A DNA stretch of 47,147 bases from an uncultured bacterium (lineage in GTDB: Bacteria; Cloacimonadota; Cloacimonadia; Cloacimonadales; Cloacimonadaceae), in contig CALGPA010000098.1 in the NCBI GenBank assembly GCA_937960795.1, positions 1 to 47,147 on the forward strand, given 5' to 3'. The notes under the pieces were generated by a model. That model did no database searches. It saw nothing but the letters and a program-made list of their open reading frames with translations, and was not told the DNA's origin. Both the position numbers and the translations under genes were made by a program. Shown here in pieces: positions 15,165 to 23,012 of this stretch (position 1 is the first letter of the stretch; each line of letters opens with the position of its first letter).

Positions 15165-16292
15165 ATGAAGACATGCATTATTACGAATTCACATCCGAGC
15201 AACGATGTTCGCTTGTATTACAAACTGGGGATGAGTCTCACAGCTCTGGGAGAAGTGCATATTATCTCCACAAACGGACTGGTAAACCACTACATTAATC
15301 CCTATCAGAGGATCGTTAATGCCGGATCTCCCATCAAAGCTCTGCCACATATCTACAGAGAATGCAAAGCGATCGCTCCTGATCTGGTGATTTGTGTGGA
15401 GCCGCTCACTGTCCCCGTCGCGCTGCTGCTCAAAAAACGCCTTGGCTGCAAGGTGATCTTTGATGTGCATGAATTCTTTGCTGAAGCTCATGCCGAGCGA
15501 AGTCATTGGCTTTTCCGTCCCTTTGTAAGGCAGATATATCTTGCTTTCGAGCGCTTTCTAGCACGCCGGGCAGATGCCGTCACAGCGGTCAATCAAGAGA
15601 TCCTCAATCAGCTCTTCCCCGCCAATGCCCATGCCAAAAACTTCCTGGTGATGCCAAACTACCCCGTAAAAAACGTCTGGGACTACCAATGCGATATCCC
15701 CGGATCCTTGGCCCGTCTTTGCGCCATGCGCTTTGATCTGATCTATGTGGGCGGAATCACCAAAGATCGCGGAATCTTCAAGATCCTCAAGTGCGCCACG
15801 CTGCTCAAAAATGAATTTCCCCTGCTCAAAATCCTGATCCTAGGCAAGTTTCACGATCCCAACATCGAAAGCCAATTTATTGATAGCATAGACAGCTACA
15901 ACCTCAACGCCGTGATCTACTATCAAGAGTGGATCCCGCCGGAGAAGATCGGACTGCTGCTGAAGCGCTCACGCTATGGATTGTGGCTATTCAATCCCAA
16001 AAACAAACGCATGCGCATGGCGACCCCGCTCAAGGTTCTGGAATATCTCGCGGCAGGACTGCCGGTGATCAGCGTCAAGACGCCTCTCATGCAAAGCGTG
16101 ATCGGAGTGAACAAGCTGGGAGAGCTTTCCTCCTATAGAGCGCGTGACATCGCCAAGAGCATCGCCAAGATGCTGCGCATGCCGGACGCTGAATATGACG
16201 AGCTCAGCACACGCTGCTCCCGGATCGCGCAGGAACGATTCAATTGGGAAAGCCTTGAAGAGAAGTTCTTTACCCTGATCAAGAGCCTCTGA
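15165..16292 (+). CDS. Glycosyltransferase, family 4 type
   Basis: Encodes 375 residues. The N-terminal half has the GT-B start 'MKTCIITNSHPSNDVRLYYK' with a DLVICVEP strand and VIFDVHEFFAEAHAE. The C-terminal half has the nucleotide-sugar part: DLIYVGGITKDRG (about residues 190-202) and TPLKVLEYLAAGLPVIS (about 288-304) with the conserved Glu of the E-x7-E type motif. It should transfer a sugar from a nucleotide donor to a surface glycan in the cytoplasm; donor and acceptor cannot be told. The stop codon TGATG overlaps the start of the second glycosyltransferase. Confidence 0.85.
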   Translation: MKTCIITNSHPSNDVRLYYKLGMSLTALGEVHIISTNGLVNHYINPYQRIVNAGSPIKALPHIYRECKAIAPDLVICVEPLTVPVALLLKKRLGCKVIFDVHEFFAEAHAERSHWLFRPFVRQIYLAFERFLARRADAVTAVNQEILNQLFPANAHAKNFLVMPNYPVKNVWDYQCDIPGSLARLCAMRFDLIYVGGITKDRGIFKILKCATLLKNEFPLLKILILGKFHDPNIESQFIDSIDSYNLNAVIYYQEWIPPEKIGLLLKRSRYGLWLFNPKNKRMRMATPLKVLEYLAAGLPVISVKTPLMQSVIGVNKLGELSSYRARDIAKSIAKMLRMPDAEYDELSTRCSRIAQERFNWESLEEKFFTLIKSL

Positions 16293-17581
16293 TGAAGATC
16301 CTTTATATCAGCTATTTCTATCCCCCTCTGGGTGGACCCGCCGTGCTTCGGAACCTCAAGACCGTCAGATATTTGAGCGAAGCCGGCGCCAAGATCACAC
16401 TGATCACCATAGATGAGATCGAATATGCCTATTGGGATCCTTCCCTGAACTCACTTTGCAGCGAAGAACGCCTGATCCGCACCCCCAGCTGGGACCCTAT
16501 GGCGTTGATGCGCAAAGTCTTTGGGAAGAACAAATCCACCAGCGGATACATCTACAAAAGAAGCCCGGAAAGCCTCAAGCTATTCCTACGCCGCCTCTAT
16601 CCCATAGACGACAAGATCGGCTGGCTGCCTCATCTGATGAAAGCCGGGCGCAAAGCCATGCAAGCCGAGGCATTTGATCTCATCTATGTATCCTGCGGTC
16701 CCTTCTCTTCCGCGATCGCTGCCTACAAGCTTGCCGAAGAATTCCGGCTCCCCTTGGTGGTGGACTATCGGGACTATTGGACTCTGCTGTCGGATTATGA
16801 CCTCATGGGCAATCCGCTGAAAAGACGCCATAACAGAGCTTGGGAGAGCCGCATCTTGCGCCGCGCCGACCTCATCGTCTCCGCCACCAAAGGCATCGCG
16901 GATGATCTGGCAGAGCACTTTGACCCTCAGATCAAAGACAAGAGCTTCCTCCTCTTTAACGGCCACGATGAAGCGGACTTTGAGGATCTTCCCCAAGAAA
17001 GACCCTCCAGCGACTTCTATAGCCTAGCCTATTTTGGCAACATCTACGCCCGCCGCAGCCTCAAATATCTATATCGCGCCATAGAAGAGATGGATCGGGA
17101 AGGGCTCATCCCCGCCAAGCTCAGAATACGGCTCTATGGAAATTTTAACCGTGAACTATATGATGAGATCGCCCATAGCGGAATCAAAGAAAGGATATCC
17201 GTCCATGATCAAGTGCCCCATCGGGACGCACTGATCAAGATGCAAAAAGCAGATGCCTTGATCCTCATCATCAATAGCTCCAGCCCCAAGGGAACTCTCA
17301 CCTCCAAGATCTTCGAATATCTCCGCCTTGGCAGACCGATCCTGGCAATGGTGCCCCCAAAAAGCGAAGCCGCTGACCTGCTAAGGGAATGCGGAGTCCA
17401 CAGCATCTGCCCCATGGAATCCATATCTGCCATCAAAAGCTGCCTCAGCCGTCTCTTTGATCAGCGCCACCAAGCTCCCGGGCTGGCTCCAGCTCTTGCC
17501 AAATATGAGCGCAAAGCCCAAGTGCAAGAGCTCTCTAAGAGGCTGGAAAAGCTCATCTCAAGCAAAGATCCCAAAAGCTGA
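16292..17581 (+). CDS. Glycosyltransferase, family 4-like
   Basis: Encodes 429 residues. It opens 'MKILYISYFYPPLGGPAVLR', the start typical of GT4 enzymes with a 4-4-layer first domain; DLIYVSCGPFSSAIAAYKLA and VVDYRDYW follow (about 125-160). The second Rossmann half has LAYFGNIYARRSLKYL (about 243-258) and LTSKIFEYLRLGRPILAM (about 331-348) with the conserved Glu. It is coupled to the upstream glycosyltransferase by a one-base overlap. The two enzymes probably act in the same surface polysaccharide or glycoconjugate pathway. No polymerase, flippase or sugar-nucleotide gene is beside them. Confidence 0.82.
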   Translation: MKILYISYFYPPLGGPAVLRNLKTVRYLSEAGAKITLITIDEIEYAYWDPSLNSLCSEERLIRTPSWDPMALMRKVFGKNKSTSGYIYKRSPESLKLFLRRLYPIDDKIGWLPHLMKAGRKAMQAEAFDLIYVSCGPFSSAIAAYKLAEEFRLPLVVDYRDYWTLLSDYDLMGNPLKRRHNRAWESRILRRADLIVSATKGIADDLAEHFDPQIKDKSFLLFNGHDEADFEDLPQERPSSDFYSLAYFGNIYARRSLKYLYRAIEEMDREGLIPAKLRIRLYGNFNRELYDEIAHSGIKERISVHDQVPHRDALIKMQKADALILIINSSSPKGTLTSKIFEYLRLGRPILAMVPPKSEAADLLRECGVHSICPMESISAIKSCLSRLFDQRHQAPGLAPALAKYERKAQVQELSKRLEKLISSKDPKS

Positions 17582-17603
17582 GTTCGGCAGAATCACAAAT
17601 GTC

Positions 17604-17633
17604 TTGACATCTTTGGCGCCAATCGAAGATTGT
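17604..17633 (+). promoter_or_regulatory. Promoter of the 991-residue T9SS protein
   Basis: Perfect TTGACA (17604-17609) with 28 bases between it and the ATG at 17638. The -10 is weak (AGATTG or GATTGT at 17-18 bases). No Shine-Dalgarno precedes the ATG, so the start codon lies at or next to the expected transcription start. The arrangement repeats that at 249-283. Confidence 0.4.
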
Positions 17634-17637
17634 AGGC

Positions 17638-20613
17638 ATGAAAAAGATCTTGAATATTCCTGGCTTATGTGAAAGGACCATGGGCTTGCTGATCGCCCTT
17701 TTAGCGCTCAACACCATCCCGATCTCACTAAGTGCCAGAAGCATTTGGTCTCGCCCACTAAGCGTTTTCAATAGCGAAAACTATGTTTTTCAGGGACATA
17801 CTGCCGCGTCTCCGGATGGCTCATATGCCCTATTGTGGTCAATGATGAACGAAGCTGGAGATCGCCAGCCCTGTTTTCAACGCTTTAGTGCCACCGACCA
17901 AGCACTGAGTCCACAGCCCCTGCTCATCTCCAATGCTCAAGGCAAAGTACCCTGGCGCTTCTCCCGCGCCTCCAATGGGAACTACTTCATCCTAGCCAGG
18001 GGAAACTATGAGTCACTGCTGCTTTTGATCGATCCTGAAGGAAACTTGATAAACGTGGCTGCTACCATAAACTGGAGTATCTCCGCTGAGAGCAGGGTGG
18101 AACTTGTGCCGGATCTCTTCGGAGGCGCTTGGCTGAGCCTGCAGATCTCCCGCAGCTCCGCTCCTAGACGCATCAATCACTACAACGCTGCCGGTGAAGC
18201 CGCTATCCCCGGATTCATGGAGATCCCCATCAACAACAATCTTTTCAGCGACATGAGCATCATCGTGCAAGGAGACAACTCCGCGATCTGCGCATACAAT
18301 CACCGCAGCAACGCACGAATCCTCCATCTCACAAGCGATCTTCAGGTCATCCGAGACTATAGCTTCAGCTTCTCAGATGATCCCATGGTGGACAGCAAGG
18401 TCTTTGCTGACGGCTCTGGAAACCTCATCTGGATTGGTAATATGAACGCATTCATGTTCCACCAGAAAATTCAGGTCATGAAGACCACTGATCAAGGCGA
18501 CCTCCTCTGGGATCAAAGCATCAGTTTCGACAACCCCAGCGGAAATGTGATAGCATGGGATGCAATAGCTATGGCTGATGGCTCCTACGCTTTCGCTATG
18601 ATTACTCGGCCATCAACCAATAGCCCAAATCTCAGCTTGTTTGCTCAACGCTTCAACAGCGCCGGCGGTCTTTTCTTTGGATACCAAAACCGACAGCTTG
18701 ATCTCGAGCCCTTGGATGCTCAGGCCGGGCTCAGCCTGAAACTGATTCCCGGCATAGCCGGAAGTAGCTGGGCAATGATCAGTAAATATGACCCAACCGA
18801 CTGGGTATACAAATTCGCTTGCCTTTATATCCAAGCAAATGGCATCCATTGGAGCAGCGAGCAAATCGTACATACTGAGCCCTGGCACAGTCATTTTGGC
18901 GAGATCGGCATGGATGGGCTCAGGAAAGGCAACGACCTGGCACTCATTGCACAGACTCATTCCGACGGCCTGTCCAAGATCCTCCATAGCACTATCTCCA
19001 GCACCGGAGTGATCCTCTCAGAAAGCACTCTGGCAACGTCAAAAGCCGCCATCTTGGACGAGCACAGCATCCAAAGCATCGGAAGCAATTTGTTCTGTGC
19101 TTGGACTGAGGATATTGAGCCCTATCTATGGCCACAGAGGAAGGAAGTGATCCGTTTCCAAATGGTAAATTCTCGAGGGGAAAAACTGCTTGCTCAAGAT
19201 GGAGAGATCAGGTCAGGCGGAGTTCCCCAAGATTTGATTGGGCTAAGTTCCCTCAGCCTTCCGAATGGCAACCTGCTGCTCTGGTGGATGGAGAACTCAC
19301 CCCCTGCTCGCCTGCGAGCGCAGCTGTTTGATTCTGGCGGAACTGCTCTTTGGGAGGAGGAGGGTAAACTGATCATCACAGATGATCATCTGAGTTTCAG
19401 ATCCATCATGGCAAGTCATTATCAAGGAGACATCTATTTTGTCTGGGACCGTGATTTTCAAGGTGAGATCAGAGGCCAACGCCTGGTGAACGGGATCCCG
19501 CAATGGGAAGCGGACGGCAAGGTCTTGATCAATTCTGCCTCCACCCTCTTTCCGGCACCTTCGGGAGTGAAACTCAGGGCTTTGGATGGCAACAGTCTGC
19601 TCTACTCCTGCGGAGAAGGGCAAGGCATTGACATCTTGTATTACACCTGCATAGCAATGTGGCGCTTTGACCCATCCGGACATGCATCTTTAGGGTTTGA
19701 CCGAGGAGGAAGGCAAGTGATGACACACTTTGACGGCTACCACAAGAGCCTCGAATTCATTGGCTGGCATCTCTCTCCTCAGGGATACATCGTGAGCGCT
19801 TATACGTGGGATGGAGAATACTCTCCCTATGACTTCGCTTATCACTTTCTTGTCACCGGCACCATCCATCAACTGATCAGTCTGGACGGAGTCTGCCAAT
19901 GGAGCTCTGACGGATTTTGGATGCCTCAACAAATGCTGCCTCTTGGCGCCGACACGGATGCTTATTATGCCTATGTAGATGCTTGCATCATAAAGCGAGA
20001 CTATGAGCACAGGGAGCTCTTCCGAGAATATCTCGGCGCTTTTGCCAGCGAGGCAATAGAAACACAAGCGGGAGTCTATATCGGTATCGCAGACGCTATA
20101 AACCACTTTAGCTTCACCAATCAGGGCGAGCTTTCTTGGCCGGGGGATGCACAATATACACAAAACTATTTCCCAAATACACAAATCTGCGCCCTGGGAG
20201 GTAATGCCTTTTTCTTTTGGAAGGAGAAGACCTTGAACTACACTTTTTATGATTACAATGCCAGCCCCTTGCTACTACAGGGTTTCACCCGAAACTCTGG
20301 TTCATCCTCCCATGAGCAAAACAGCCCCGCTTGGGTATCCGCCATCACCCTCAGCCTTGCCGCCAATCCCTTCAAAGACCAAGTGAGCATCCATATTGCC
20401 TGCAATCAAAGCGCGCAGGGAGAACTCGCGGTGTTTAACATTCGCGGGCAGAAGCTAAAGACTCTGCACAAAGGAGACCTGCATCAGGGAGCCGGCATCA
20501 TATCATGGGATGGCAAAGACGCTGCCGGAAAAGAGCTTTCCTCCGGAGTGTATTTTGTGAGGCTTGATAGCATCGGGCACAAGACTATTGTAAAGAAACT
20601 GGTCAAACTCTAG
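17638..20613 (+). CDS. Large exported repeat protein with T9SS sorting domain
   Basis: Encodes 991 residues. The N-terminus has a signal peptide with a long n-region (hydrophobic stretch about residues 16-32). Most of the protein is a beta-rich series with a recurring 'Q-(R/L)-F-(N/D)-S-x-G-x-x-L-W' type motif: QRFSATDQAL, TTDQGDLLWDQS, AQRFNSAGGLFF, AQLFDSGGTALWEEEGKLI, GQRLVNGIPQWEADGKVLI. This suggests a beta-propeller. The last 90 residues are a Por-type sorting domain: LAANPFKDQVSI, AVFNIRGQKLKTL, ISWDGKDAAGKELSSGVYFVRL, ending VKKLVKL. It should be exported to the surface by a type IX system. No enzymatic motif is seen, so the function is unknown; adhesion or glycan binding is possible. 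It appears monocistronic. Confidence 0.82.
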   Translation: MKKILNIPGLCERTMGLLIALLALNTIPISLSARSIWSRPLSVFNSENYVFQGHTAASPDGSYALLWSMMNEAGDRQPCFQRFSATDQALSPQPLLISNAQGKVPWRFSRASNGNYFILARGNYESLLLLIDPEGNLINVAATINWSISAESRVELVPDLFGGAWLSLQISRSSAPRRINHYNAAGEAAIPGFMEIPINNNLFSDMSIIVQGDNSAICAYNHRSNARILHLTSDLQVIRDYSFSFSDDPMVDSKVFADGSGNLIWIGNMNAFMFHQKIQVMKTTDQGDLLWDQSISFDNPSGNVIAWDAIAMADGSYAFAMITRPSTNSPNLSLFAQRFNSAGGLFFGYQNRQLDLEPLDAQAGLSLKLIPGIAGSSWAMISKYDPTDWVYKFACLYIQANGIHWSSEQIVHTEPWHSHFGEIGMDGLRKGNDLALIAQTHSDGLSKILHSTISSTGVILSESTLATSKAAILDEHSIQSIGSNLFCAWTEDIEPYLWPQRKEVIRFQMVNSRGEKLLAQDGEIRSGGVPQDLIGLSSLSLPNGNLLLWWMENSPPARLRAQLFDSGGTALWEEEGKLIITDDHLSFRSIMASHYQGDIYFVWDRDFQGEIRGQRLVNGIPQWEADGKVLINSASTLFPAPSGVKLRALDGNSLLYSCGEGQGIDILYYTCIAMWRFDPSGHASLGFDRGGRQVMTHFDGYHKSLEFIGWHLSPQGYIVSAYTWDGEYSPYDFAYHFLVTGTIHQLISLDGVCQWSSDGFWMPQQMLPLGADTDAYYAYVDACIIKRDYEHRELFREYLGAFASEAIETQAGVYIGIADAINHFSFTNQGELSWPGDAQYTQNYFPNTQICALGGNAFFFWKEKTLNYTFYDYNASPLLLQGFTRNSGSSSHEQNSPAWVSAITLSLAANPFKDQVSIHIACNQSAQGELAVFNIRGQKLKTLHKGDLHQGAGIISWDGKDAAGKELSSGVYFVRLDSIGHKTIVKKLVKL

Positions 20614-20753
20614 AAAAAAGGAAGGGCAAGCACCCAAAGCTCTGCTCCGCCTATTCTCGTGTCAAAGGGAACTAGAGATAAGCTGATTTGCCCCCATTTA
20701 CGCGCTATCTGATAAGGATTGTCTTCTGACTGACAGTTCTTTGATTGTATTAT

Positions 20754-20778
20754 CTTGACACATCAAACAATTGTCAAG
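20754..20778. repeat. Inverted repeat CTTGACA / TGTCAAG
   Basis: 7-bp perfect arms (20754-20760 and 20772-20778) with an 11-base spacer. The right arm runs into the direct repeats at 20783. It could be an element end or an operator. Confidence 0.55.
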
Positions 20779-20782
20779 CTCC

Positions 20783-20840
20783 TTAGGGTGGATACTTTTA
20801 AGGGTGACACGCCACTTTAGGGTGGATACTTAAAAGGGTT
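20783..20840 (+). repeat. Pair of 24-bp direct repeats, possible insertion-sequence end
   Basis: The unit TTAGGGTGGATACTT plus TTAAGGGT occurs at 20783-20806 and 20817-20840 (about 21 of 24 identical, period 34), with GGGTGACAC between them. Tandem direct repeats of this kind are typical of the ends of IS21-type elements. No transposase is present, so it would be a solitary end. The family assignment is inference from general appearance. Confidence 0.45.
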
Positions 20841-20852
20841 TCATTCCAAACA

Positions 20853-20867
20853 CTCAAGAAGCTTGAG
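20853..20867. repeat. Short perfect hairpin CTCAAG-AAG-CTTGAG
   Basis: 6-bp arms around a 3-nt loop, with no T-run after it, so it is unlikely to be a terminator. It lies between the direct repeats and the large palindrome. Confidence 0.45.
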
Positions 20868-20888
20868 CCTCAGAACTCTAGAACCCCT

Positions 20889-21001
20889 CTTCCTGCCTCA
20901 TAAGCCTTAATCAAGTGATTATCCCCTCTTAATCAAGTCTTAATAATTAAGGCTTGATTAAGGCTTGATTGAGGAGTGATTAACTGTCTGAAGGCGGGAA
21001 G
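20889..21001. repeat. Large nested imperfect palindrome with repeated TTAATCAAG
   Basis: Outer arms CTTCCTGCCT (20889-20898) and AGGCGGGAAG (20992-21001) pair fully as RNA with one G-U. Inside, AAGCCTTAATCAAG (20902-20915) is a perfect 14-base inverted match of 20953-20966. The centre is CTTAAT-A-ATTAAG (20939-20951). TTAATCAAG or its complement occurs about four times, and AGTGATTA occurs twice (20914 and 20975). Alternative pairings are possible. It could be a MITE-like remnant, a multi-site operator or a structured RNA. Confidence 0.65.
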
Positions 21002-21083
21002 AAAAGTGGAAACTCTTTTGGGCTTTCCTGATTTTGGCTGACAAAATTGGTGAGGATGAATAATGAAACGCAAAGCAAGGAAA

Positions 21084-21122
21084 GCAGTTAGCTACTCCGA
21101 TTGTTATAAGAGTAGCGACTGC
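21084..21122. repeat. Hairpin GCAGT-GCTACTC / GAGTAGC-ACTGC
   Basis: Two paired blocks, 7 bp (21091-21097 with 21110-21116) and 5 bp (21084-21088 with 21118-21122), are separated by a small internal loop; the end loop is 12 nt. No T-run follows. Confidence 0.5.
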
Positions 21123-21293
21123 ATAGCATAGTATAAGAAGACACAAGCATTGCCTTGGTCTTTCCTAATGGAATCATCACGAGAATGAAACGCTTTTAAG
21201 TATGACATTCAGCCAGATAGGGCTCATCTTTTATTGCAGATTGTTAGCAAGCAATGCGGCGCTCAGATCAATGGCAGCAGCTCTCCTCTCGGT

Positions 21294-21356
21294 TTTGCCA
21301 TATCAGATATCTCTTCTTTGGTAAACATAGCATTTACAGGCATCTGATATAGCAAA
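21294..21356. promoter_or_regulatory. 15-bp inverted repeat upstream of hutH, possible operator
   Basis: TTTGCCATATCAGAT (21294-21308) and ATCTGATATAGCAAA (21342-21356) are inverted with one mismatch and 33 bases between them. It lies just upstream of a TTGACA (21369-21374) and 100 bases before the hutH start, a place where a regulator could act. Confidence 0.4.
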
Positions 21357-21368
21357 TCGGATAAGCTC

Positions 21369-21397
21369 TTGACAAAATCCGGCATTTCCGATCTCTT
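21369..21397 (+). promoter_or_regulatory. Candidate hutH promoter
   Basis: TTGACA (21369-21374), 17 bases, TCTCTT (21392-21397). The -10 is poor. A better -10-like TATAAG at 21428-21433 has no matching -35. Either would give a leader before ATG 21458, which has GAGGAAG upstream. Confidence 0.3.
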
Positions 21398-21457
21398 GCC
21401 TTAATCGCTTGATTTTTTATGCTAATGTATAAGTAAATATGAAAAAATAGAGGAAGC

Positions 21458-22987
21458 ATGCAAGACATCATCATTGATGGCAATAGCCTCACCCTGGAAG
21501 CGGTGGGTAAGATTGCCTATGAAAAAGCTCAGATTCGCCTGTCTGAGACCAGCAAAGCCAAGGTCTCAAAATGCAGGGATTATGTAGATAAAGTGATCGC
21601 CAATGGCGACATCGTATATGGTCTCACGACCGGATTTGGTAAATTTAGCACAGTAAATATCCCGCCTGACAAGATAGCAGAATTGCAGGTCAATTTGATC
21701 CGCAGTCATGCAGTCAGCGTTGGCGAGCCCTATAGCGAAGAGATCACGCGCGCCATCATGCTATTACGCATTGCAGTGTTGGCAAAGGGTCATTCCGGGA
21801 TCCGCCTTGATACCCTTCAGACCCTGATTGAGATGCTCAATAAGGGAGTTCATCCGATCATCCCCATGCGTGGCTCAGTGGGAGCCAGCGGGGATCTCTC
21901 TCCCCTATCTCATCTGGCATTGGTGCTTTTGGGAGAAGGTGAGGCGATCTATGGCTCAGAGCGTCTAAGTGGATCTGAGGCAATGAAAAGAGCGGGGATC
22001 TCTCCGATTGTTTTGGCTGCCAAGGAAGGATTGGCTCTAAATAATGGCACGCAAGTGATGGCTGCCATCGGAGCTTTGATGCTGCTCAAAGCGGAAGAGC
22101 TTTGTCGGCTGTCAGATATCACGGCGGCGATCTCCATTGACGCGCTTTTAGGTACACCGCGCGCCTTTGATCCCTTGGTGCACGGCTTGCGTCCCCATCC
22201 CGGGCAAAAGATTTCAGCGGAGAATCTCTGCAAACTCCTTAGTGACAGTCCACTTAGGGATTCTCACATAAAATGCGACAATGTGCAAGATGCCTATTCC
22301 TTACGCTGCACTCCACAGGTCCATGGCGCGGTTCGAGATGCCCTGGCATACGCGCGGGGAGTGCTTTTGGTCGAGATCAACAGTGCCACGGACAATCCCC
22401 TGATCTTCCCCGATGAAGACAAGGTGATCTCAGGTGGCAACTTCCACGGCGAGCCTCTGGCAATAGCCCTGGATACCATGGCATTAGCGATCAGTGAATT
22501 GGCAAATATCAGCGAGCGAAGGATGGAGCAGATGCTCAATCCCGCGCTATCGAGAGGTCTTCCTGCCTTTTTGGCAAAGCGTCCGGGGCTGGATTCCGGC
22601 TATATGATCGCGCAATTGACCGCCGCATCTTTGATCTCAGAAAACAAAGTACTTTCCCACCCTGCATCGGTGGATAGCATCCCGACTTCCGCAAACCAGG
22701 AAGACCACGTCTCCATGGGATCCATCTCCGCCATCAAGCTTTTGCAGGTGGTGGAGAATGTCGAGCGTGTGATCGCCATCGAGCTTTTGATCGGCGCGTC
22801 GGCTCTGGACTATCGGGATCATCCCACGTCCTCAGCCCTGCAGAGCGTAAAAGAACTGCTTAGAGAAAAGGTCGCCCGCCTCGAAGAAGATCGCATCCTA
22901 TATCCGGACATCGATGCAGCCACTGCTTTGGTGACAAGCGGGGCCATCCTTGAGATTATCGGCAAAAAGGGTCCACAGCTTTATTGA
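21458..22987 (+). CDS. hutH: Histidine ammonia-lyase
   Basis: Encodes 509 residues, the usual HutH length. The Ala143-Ser144-Gly145 triad in GSVGASGDLSPLSH forms the MIO cofactor by itself. Other family blocks are the N-terminal YGLTTGFGKF, NLIRSHAVSVGEPYS, LALNNGTQVM, QDAYSLRCTPQVHGA, SATDNPL, GGNFHGEPLA and SIPTSANQEDHVSMG. The enzyme removes ammonia from L-histidine to give urocanate in the cytoplasm. Related MIO enzymes act on tyrosine or phenylalanine; the SHA-type motif favours histidine. No hutU, hutI or formimidoylglutamate gene is nearby, so the rest of the pathway must lie elsewhere if present. The start is set by the GAGGAAG Shine-Dalgarno. A repeat-rich region lies upstream. Confidence 0.93.
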   Translation: MQDIIIDGNSLTLEAVGKIAYEKAQIRLSETSKAKVSKCRDYVDKVIANGDIVYGLTTGFGKFSTVNIPPDKIAELQVNLIRSHAVSVGEPYSEEITRAIMLLRIAVLAKGHSGIRLDTLQTLIEMLNKGVHPIIPMRGSVGASGDLSPLSHLALVLLGEGEAIYGSERLSGSEAMKRAGISPIVLAAKEGLALNNGTQVMAAIGALMLLKAEELCRLSDITAAISIDALLGTPRAFDPLVHGLRPHPGQKISAENLCKLLSDSPLRDSHIKCDNVQDAYSLRCTPQVHGAVRDALAYARGVLLVEINSATDNPLIFPDEDKVISGGNFHGEPLAIALDTMALAISELANISERRMEQMLNPALSRGLPAFLAKRPGLDSGYMIAQLTAASLISENKVLSHPASVDSIPTSANQEDHVSMGSISAIKLLQVVENVERVIAIELLIGASALDYRDHPTSSALQSVKELLREKVARLEEDRILYPDIDAATALVTSGAILEIIGKKGPQLY

Positions 22988-23012
22988 AAAGTAGGATCTT
23001 GATAAGGATCAG

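Larger units (their letters stand above)
20614..21457. other. Intergenic region rich in direct and inverted repeats
   Basis: 844 bases without a credible gene; a 62-codon minus-strand frame at 20958-21146 has no start signal or recognisable product. The region holds at least five repeat structures, listed separately (20754-20778, 20783-20840, 20853-20867, 20889-21001, 21084-21122 and 21294-21356), plus a repeated AATGAAACGC at about 21062 and 21184. Much of 20900-20985 is AT-rich, unlike the genes around it. It may be the remains of a mobile element followed by the hutH control region. Confidence 0.6.

Noticed and set aside
20783..20840. CRISPR array
   Set aside because: Only two repeat units, a 10-base spacer and no cas genes.
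20958..21146. 62-codon minus-strand frame in the repeat-rich region
   Set aside because: It runs through the hairpin and palindrome sequences, has no ribosome site, and its cysteine-rich product looks like chance.
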